Source: a bacterium
GTDB taxonomy: Bacteria; Armatimonadota; Fimbriimonadia; Fimbriimonadales; GBS-DC
Reading direction: 5' to 3'
DNA: 10,955 bases
Assembly (NCBI GenBank): GCA_029335935.2
Contig: JARJMV020000014.1
Span: 1-10,955 of the forward strand
The translations under genes and the position numbers were made by a program. Each line of letters begins with the position of its first letter. Position 1 is the first letter of the stretch. Positions 7,486 to 10,955 of the stretch are shown here, in pieces. Below the pieces are notes generated by a model. It was not told the origin of the DNA. It did not search any database and saw nothing but the letters and a program-made list of their open reading frames with translations.

Positions 7486-7510
7486 CGTTTTGAGCGGACT
7501 TCTCAAAGCG
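7486..7510. repeat. 9-bp inverted repeat between the acyltransferase gene and folK
   Basis: CGTTTTGAG (7486-7494) and CTCAAAGCG (7502-7510) can pair over 9 bp, with one G-U wobble in RNA, around the 7-base loop CGGACTT. No T-run follows, so it is not a standard intrinsic terminator. It ends 11 bases before the TATAAT of the folK promoter and covers the place where a -35 element would lie. An operator or a hairpin protecting the upstream 3' end are both possible. Confidence 0.45.
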
Positions 7511-7517
7511 ACTTGGA

Positions 7518-7527
7518 GAGGTATAAT
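7518..7527 (+). promoter_or_regulatory. folK promoter -10 box (TATAAT), near-leaderless
   Basis: GAGGTATAAT carries a perfect TATAAT at 7522-7527, 9 bases before the ATG at 7537. Transcription from it would begin about 0-3 bases before the start codon. No Shine-Dalgarno fits between box and ATG. The -35 position (about 7499-7504, CTTCTC) is poor and falls within the inverted repeat at 7486-7510. Confidence 0.65.
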
Positions 7528-7536
7528 GGCGTGTGC

Positions 7537-8052
7537 ATGGCGGTGAAGGTATATCTCAGTCTCGGTTCGAACTTGGGCGACCGCCTGCAGCACCTGCGCG
7601 AGGGCGTCGCGCGCTTGCCTCTGTATGGCGTTTATCCCGTGCGCATCTCGCCCGTGTACGAGACCGCGCCTGTAGGCGAGACGCCCGACCCGCGCCCTTA
7701 CCTGAACATCGGTGTGTGGGCGCAGACCGAGTTAGCTCCCCATGCGCTGCTCCGTGCGCTCAAAGCGGTGGAGGCACAGCAAGGGCGTACCTTTCAAGAG
7801 GGGCGTTGGATGCCGCGCACGCTGGATATCGACATCATTCTCTACGATGACCTGCGCCTCGATACGCCGAGCCTGACGATTCCGCACCCGCGCATGCGTG
7901 AGCGCGCCTTTGTGCTAATCCCGCTGGCGGAGATGACACCGAACTATATCCTGCCCGACGGGACGCCTCTGCAGGTACTGCTTCAAGACCCGCGAATCCG
8001 AGCGCAGGAGGTGCGACTGTACGATGCCCACCTATCGGTATCGAGCCGTTGA
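7537..8052 (+). CDS. folK: 2-amino-4-hydroxy-6-hydroxymethyldihydropteridine pyrophosphokinase (HPPK)
   Basis: The enzyme moves pyrophosphate from ATP to 6-hydroxymethyl-7,8-dihydropterin in folate synthesis, in the cytoplasm. At 171 residues it has the usual HPPK length and all the landmarks: SLGSNLGDR (8-16), SPVYETAPVG (38-47), the RTLDIDIILY (94-103) catalytic loop with metal ligands Asp97 and Asp99, and PHPRMRERAFVLIPLAE (116-132). The ATG at 7537 gives the canonical N-terminus MAVKVYLSLGSN; an upstream GTG at 7531 would add only two residues. It is a single-domain enzyme, and neither dihydropteroate synthase nor dihydroneopterin aldolase is adjacent. Its 3' end overlaps the pilC-like gene by 29 bases in another frame. 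Within that overlap the C-terminal tail beyond about residue 162 looks non-conserved. Confidence 0.96.
   Translation: MAVKVYLSLGSNLGDRLQHLREGVARLPLYGVYPVRISPVYETAPVGETPDPRPYLNIGVWAQTELAPHALLRALKAVEAQQGRTFQEGRWMPRTLDIDIILYDDLRLDTPSLTIPHPRMRERAFVLIPLAEMTPNYILPDGTPLQVLLQDPRIRAQEVRLYDAHLSVSSR
8006..8012 (+). promoter_or_regulatory. Shine-Dalgarno of the pilC-like gene inside folK
   Basis: AGGAGGT at 8006-8012 lies 11 bases before the ATG at 8024, within folK codons. It decides the start of the pilC-like gene and implies that both proteins are made from one transcript. Confidence 0.65.
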
Positions 8053-9280
8053 TTTTGGTGGACGAGTGGTTTCAGGTGAGTTAGAAGCGTTGGATGTGCG
8101 CGAGGCGCAGCAGCGGTTAGCCGCGCAGGGGCTGCGCGCGCTGCAGTTGACGCCTGAGCGAACGGCGTCGCCCCAAACTCCGAAGCCCGCCGCTGCGCCC
8201 CCGACGCGCCGATACTGGGAGCATTCGCGCGTGTCGCCCCATCAGATGGGGTTCTGGCTGACGCAGCTGCGTGCGATGCTCAAGGCAGGCATGTCGCCCG
8301 CGAACGCTTTCGAGACGCTCAGCCAGCGCGTGAGGCGTCGCGATTTGCAACGCGCCAGCGCCGACATCGCCCAAGACGCTGCGCGCGGCGTCGCCGTCTC
8401 CGACGCGATGACCAAATACCCCGAGCTGTTTCCTAACTTCCTCATCGGGTCGTTCCGCGCCGCCGAGCAGGGGGGCTACCTCCCCGAAATGCTCGAGCGC
8501 CTGAGCGACTACTACGAGCAGCACCGCGTAGTGCGTCGCTGGACACGCCTGACGCAGGGCTGTCTGTGGCATGCGGTAATCCTGACCCCCCTGGTAGCGC
8601 CGTTCGGCGTCGGCATCATGTGGGGTTTCAGCGCGTTTCAAGGCGGCGACACAGCATCGGCGTTGCAGGCGATAGGCGCGGGGGTGGGCAAGGCATTCCT
8701 GCGCTACGGCTTACCCGTGATGCTAATAATGGTTGCGCTGATGCTGCTGGGCTATCTGATTGCTGGCTCGGAGCGTACGGGCGCGCGTCTGCGCTTGCAC
8801 GGGCTGGGCTTCCTCGCCTACGCCGACTGGGTGCGGTCGCAGTCGCTGGAGCTTTACCTGTTCCATCTGGGCAAGCTCACGCAGGCGGGCGTCTACCCTG
8901 CGACGGCGCATACGCTGGCGGCTGGAGCCGTGCCGAACTTCGCGCTGGCAACCACGCTCCAGAGCGTTCAGTTGGGACGCGCCGAAGGCGCCGCCCACCT
9001 CGACACCGCCCTCGAACGCTCAGGCCTGTTCCCCATCGAGGAGGTGATGATGGCACGGACAGGCGTGCAAACGGGCGAACTGCCCCGCCTACTGGAGCAC
9101 TTGGCGCAGATGTATCGGCAACGCGCTGCCGAGCGCGTCCAACAACTGCCACGCGCCTTCTTCCATCTCATCAGCCTCATCAGTATCATCGCGACAGGGA
9201 TCGCAATCATCACGCTCGCGTGGGGCTATTACGGTAATGTATTCGAGGCCGTCGATCGGTTCATGGGGAGTGACCAGTGA
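8024..9280 (+). CDS. PilC/GspF-family type IV pilus or type II secretion platform protein
   Basis: The 418-residue protein is the inner-membrane platform on which the assembly ATPases act to build or retract type IV pili, or to drive the pseudopilus of type II secretion. The N-terminus PTYRYRAVDFGGRVVSGELEA is the classic start of the family. A Pro/Ala-rich linker (about 49-62) follows. The first T2SSF domain spans about 73-200 and contains LRAMLKAGMSPANAFETLSQ and the AAEQGGYLPEMLERL motif. Hydrophobic segments lie at about 180-203 and 229-247. The second T2SSF domain spans about 273-400, with MARTGVQTGELPRLLEHLA and a last membrane segment at about 378-400. The start is fixed by the AGGAGGT within folK. 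No pilB, pilT, pilM or pilin gene is nearby, so the rest of the machine is encoded elsewhere. Pilus versus secretion use cannot be separated here. Confidence 0.92.
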   Translation: MPTYRYRAVDFGGRVVSGELEALDVREAQQRLAAQGLRALQLTPERTASPQTPKPAAAPPTRRYWEHSRVSPHQMGFWLTQLRAMLKAGMSPANAFETLSQRVRRRDLQRASADIAQDAARGVAVSDAMTKYPELFPNFLIGSFRAAEQGGYLPEMLERLSDYYEQHRVVRRWTRLTQGCLWHAVILTPLVAPFGVGIMWGFSAFQGGDTASALQAIGAGVGKAFLRYGLPVMLIMVALMLLGYLIAGSERTGARLRLHGLGFLAYADWVRSQSLELYLFHLGKLTQAGVYPATAHTLAAGAVPNFALATTLQSVQLGRAEGAAHLDTALERSGLFPIEEVMMARTGVQTGELPRLLEHLAQMYRQRAAERVQQLPRAFFHLISLISIIATGIAIITLAWGYYGNVFEAVDRFMGSDQ

Positions 9281-9288
9281 GGTATCCT
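9279..9288 (+). promoter_or_regulatory. Putative -10 box of the CAP-domain gene, leaderless type
   Basis: GAGGTATCCT overlaps the pilC-like stop codon (TGA 9278-9280). TATCCT at 9283-9288 is 7 bases before the ATG at 9296. There is no Shine-Dalgarno in the gap, so the mRNA probably starts at or next to the ATG. The -35 position is poor. Confidence 0.5.
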
Positions 9289-9295
9289 AATCGGC

Positions 9296-9751
9296 ATGCA
9301 GCAACGACGCCGTCGTGAGCCGACCGAGCATACGCTGCGCCAGCTGGAGCAGCGCGTCCATCGCCTCATCAACGCGCAGCGCCAGCGCGCTAAGCTGCCC
9401 CCGCTCGCGTGGCGCGAGGATATCGCCCGATGCGCACGCGACCACAGCCGCAATATGGCGCAACGCGACTTTTTCGACCATGTCGACCCCCGTTTGGGGG
9501 ATGTGGACCAGCGATTGAACCGTTTCCGAATCGAGTGGCGCGTCTGCGGTGAGAACATCTTTATGCTCAGAGGCTACAGCAACCCTGCCCAGGTCGCCGT
9601 GCAGGGCTGGATGGACAGCCCCGGACACCGCGCGAACATCTTAGAGCAGCAGTTCACCCACGCAGGCGTTGGCATCTTCTACCGAAAACGCGACCAGATG
9701 TTTTACCTAACTCAGATTTTTATCCGCCCGCCCGACGGAACCAAGCGCTGA
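9296..9751 (+). CDS. CAP-domain (SCP/PR1, YkwD-like) protein without signal peptide
   Basis: This small protein of 151 residues consists almost entirely of one bacterial CAP domain. The helix RDHSRNMAQRDFFDHVDP (48-65) carries His50 and the conserved His62. GENIFM has Glu86, WMDSPGHRANIL (105-116) has His111, and AGVGIFY (123-129) with YLTQIF forms the core strands. Bacterial members of this family are usually secreted, sometimes next to a repeat or sporulation domain, and their biochemical role is poorly known. Here the start is firm: reading back in frame from the ATG gives GGC ATC CTA ATC GGT and then the stop TGA at 9278-9280, so no upstream start exists. The N-terminus MQQRRRREPTEH is basic and not hydrophobic, so no Sec signal is present. 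It follows the pilC-like gene by 15 bases but appears to have its own promoter. Confidence 0.9.
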   Translation: MQQRRRREPTEHTLRQLEQRVHRLINAQRQRAKLPPLAWREDIARCARDHSRNMAQRDFFDHVDPRLGDVDQRLNRFRIEWRVCGENIFMLRGYSNPAQVAVQGWMDSPGHRANILEQQFTHAGVGIFYRKRDQMFYLTQIFIRPPDGTKR

Positions 9752-9757
9752 ACAATA

Positions 9758-9766
9758 GGGTATAGT
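9758..9766 (+). promoter_or_regulatory. Putative -10 box of the recX-rny unit
   Basis: GGGTATAGT, with TATAGT at 9761-9766, lies just after the CAP gene stop. A start near 9773 would give a leader of about 60 bases before recX, unlike the leaderless boxes elsewhere in the window. No clear -35 is visible. Confidence 0.45.
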
Positions 9767-9817
9767 TAAAAGGAGTCCCCTGGCTGGGTTGTATGAAGCC
9801 GTGAGGCGTTCGTCGTT

Positions 9818-9824
9818 GAGGAGG
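9818..9824 (+). promoter_or_regulatory. recX Shine-Dalgarno
   Basis: GAGGAGG at 9818-9824 precedes the ATG at 9835 by 10 bases and selects that start. The remaining leader from about 9773 shows no strong hairpin by eye. Confidence 0.65.
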
Positions 9825-9834
9825 CAGGCGAGCG

Positions 9835-10302
9835 ATGCAGCAAGGGCGTTCGGAACGCCTGACGCAGGCGATTACACGGTCGCTGCGTTGGTTGCGTCAG
9901 CGCGACCTATCGACGCATGAGCTGACACAGCGACTGTTGGCTGAGGGCTTCTCGGAATCGGACACGCGCGAGGCTATCGACTGGCTAATCGCCGAGGGGT
10001 ATCTATCCGATGCGCGTTTGCGCCAGCGCTTGATCGAGCGATATAACCGCGAGCAGCCGTCAGGACGCTTACGCATCGAGCAGGAGTTCGCACGCCGCGG
10101 CTTGGGCGCGCCCGAACTGGAAGGCGACGAGGAGAGCCGCGCCGTGCGCGCTCTGACCCAGCGGTTCGGCGCACCGCCCGCAACTGCCGAGCCGCGGGAG
10201 GTCGCACGCTGGTTCCGATTCCTGCTCCAACGCGGCTTCGAATCGGAAACCGCCCAGAACGCCCTGCGCCGCTGGAACCCGCGCCTGGACGACCATCTGT
10301 AG
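9835..10302 (+). CDS. recX: RecX regulatory protein
   Basis: RecX proteins bind RecA filaments and limit (sometimes stimulate) recombinase activity in the cytoplasm. The 155-residue product is built of repeated three-helix units, as expected. SLRWLRQRDLSTHELTQRL (16-34) and AIDWLIAEGYLSDARL (47-62) match the best conserved part of the family. ERYNREQPSGRLRIEQEFARRGL (68-90) forms the second unit, and VARWFRFLLQRGFESETAQNAL (123-144) forms the last. The length is typical. The gene has its own Shine-Dalgarno and a likely promoter upstream, and is followed by rny after 23 bases. recA, often just upstream of recX, is not here; a CAP-domain gene occupies that place. Confidence 0.92.
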   Translation: MQQGRSERLTQAITRSLRWLRQRDLSTHELTQRLLAEGFSESDTREAIDWLIAEGYLSDARLRQRLIERYNREQPSGRLRIEQEFARRGLGAPELEGDEESRAVRALTQRFGAPPATAEPREVARWFRFLLQRGFESETAQNALRRWNPRLDDHL

Positions 10303-10311
10303 CGGATGCTC

Positions 10312-10319
10312 AAGGAGGT
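10312..10319 (+). promoter_or_regulatory. rny Shine-Dalgarno
   Basis: AAGGAGGT at 10312-10319, close to the full anti-16S match, lies 6 bases before the ATG at 10326. It is the strongest ribosome-binding site in the window and fits a well-expressed housekeeping gene. Confidence 0.8.
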
Positions 10320-10325
10320 TCGATA

Positions 10326-10955
10326 ATGGAACTCATTTTTGGCATAGTGACCACGACTCTGATGCTGGTTGCCGCAGGCGTGGGTTATCAACTCGCGTGG
10401 CGTCGTGCAACGCGCCAAGCGCACGCATGTATCAAGGCGTCCGCTGCCCAAGCGCAACAGACCCTCGAACAGGCGCGCCGTGAAACCGAGCAGCTGCAAC
10501 AGCAACGCGACCAACTCCAGCGCGAATGCGAAACCCTCCGACGCGAGGCAAGCTTGCAAGCACGTGAAGACGCCCACAAAATCATCGAGCAAGCCGAGCA
10601 AGAAGCCCGCGAAAAACGCGCCGAAATCCTCAGGCTCGAACAGCGACTGCTCCAACGCGAGGAGCTCTTGGAACACCGATTCGAACTGCTGGAGCAAAAA
10701 GAGCACGCGCTGATGGAACGCGAAGCGCTCCTGACCAAAAAGCAGGGCGAACTGCGCGAACTGATGCACCAACGCCGCTTCGAACTGGAGCGCATCAGCG
10801 GCATGAGCGCGGAGCAAGCCCGCGAAATCCTGCTCAAAGAGGTGCGCGACGAAATCGAACACGAGGCGGTCATCCTTGCCCGACAAATCGAGGACGACGC
10901 CCGACGCGAAGCCGAACGACGCGCCCGCGAGGTCATCCTCGACACCGTCCAACTC
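10326..10955 (+). CDS. rny: Ribonuclease Y, N-terminal part (3' end cut by window)
   Basis: The frame is open to the last base, giving 210 residues of a protein usually about 510-520 long. RNase Y is a membrane-anchored endoribonuclease that starts mRNA decay in many bacteria lacking RNase E. A membrane helix lies at about 4-22. A long charged coiled coil, rich in Glu, Gln and Arg, covers about 27-155. ISGMSAEQAREILL (157-170) and EAERRAREVILDTVQ (195-209) then match the conserved stretch leading into the KH domain. The KH and HD catalytic domains lie beyond the window. The ATG at 10326 is fixed by the AAGGAGGT upstream. A 351-codon frame on the opposite strand across this gene is a composition artefact. 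Confidence 0.93.
   Translation, partial: MELIFGIVTTTLMLVAAGVGYQLAWRRATRQAHACIKASAAQAQQTLEQARRETEQLQQQRDQLQRECETLRREASLQAREDAHKIIEQAEQEAREKRAEILRLEQRLLQREELLEHRFELLEQKEHALMEREALLTKKQGELRELMHQRRFELERISGMSAEQAREILLKEVRDEIEHEAVILARQIEDDARREAERRAREVILDTVQL

Noticed and set aside
6714..7493. 259-codon plus-strand frame overlapping the acyltransferase
   Set aside because: It is a shifted shadow of the acyltransferase with a Gly/Ala/Cys-rich, low-complexity translation and no family motifs.
9793..9804. Tiny upstream frame ATG-AAG-CCG-TGA in the recX leader
   Set aside because: It has three codons and no Shine-Dalgarno at a usable distance; this occurs easily by chance.
9897..10952. 351-codon minus-strand frame spanning recX and rny
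   Set aside because: It is the reverse of the rny coiled coil and recX, both recognised on the plus strand with strong Shine-Dalgarno sites.
1..10955. tRNA, rRNA, CRISPR repeats, insertion sequences or phage genes
   Set aside because: Reading both strands showed no clustered repeats, cloverleaf-like segments, terminal inverted repeats with a transposase or integrase motifs; nearly all of the window is coding.

Overview
The window is compact bacterial DNA of fairly high GC. Eleven protein genes are supported, two of them cut by the window edges, with intergenic gaps of at most about 83 bases. No RNA gene, CRISPR array, insertion sequence or phage gene is visible. RNase Y, a type IV pilus/type II secretion platform protein, a lipoprotein with a clear lipobox and several apparently leaderless starts point to a free-living bacterium outside the enteric proteobacteria. 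Armatimonadota or a similar lineage fits my impression of the gene content, but the sequence alone does not prove it.

Layout. At 1-656 is a VapBC-type toxin-antitoxin pair (antitoxin cut by the left edge), followed after 4 bases by a MacB-like ABC transporter permease (661-1878). A beta-propeller phytase on the minus strand (2893-1886) meets that permease tail to tail with 7 bases between them. It diverges from a GT-C membrane glycosyltransferase (2933-4150) across a 39-base shared promoter gap. The glycosyltransferase is followed by a glutamate/aspartate-type SDF symporter (4154-5377), a lipoprotein alpha/beta hydrolase (5409-6386) and an acyltransferase-3 membrane protein that overlaps the hydrolase (6376-7476). 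Next come folK (7537-8052), overlapped by a PilC/GspF platform gene (8024-9280), then a small CAP-domain protein (9296-9751), recX (9835-10302) and the 5' part of rny (10326 to the window end).

Functional reading. The 2933-7476 block is envelope-oriented: a sugar-transferring GT-C enzyme, a solute symporter, an exported esterase-like lipoprotein and an O-acyltransferase. The last two are translationally coupled. The right end is housekeeping (folate synthesis, RecA modulation, mRNA decay) mixed with a pilus/secretion gene. Five upstream regions carry a GGTA-N-N-N-T box; in three of them it lies only 7-9 bases before the ATG with no Shine-Dalgarno, which suggests leaderless transcription.

I found no convincing undescribed multi-gene system. 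The points most worth checking are the recurring leaderless-type promoter box, the CAP protein and the phytase that both lack a signal peptide, the VapBC pair abutting a transporter permease, the 9-bp inverted repeat before folK, and recX-rny without recA.
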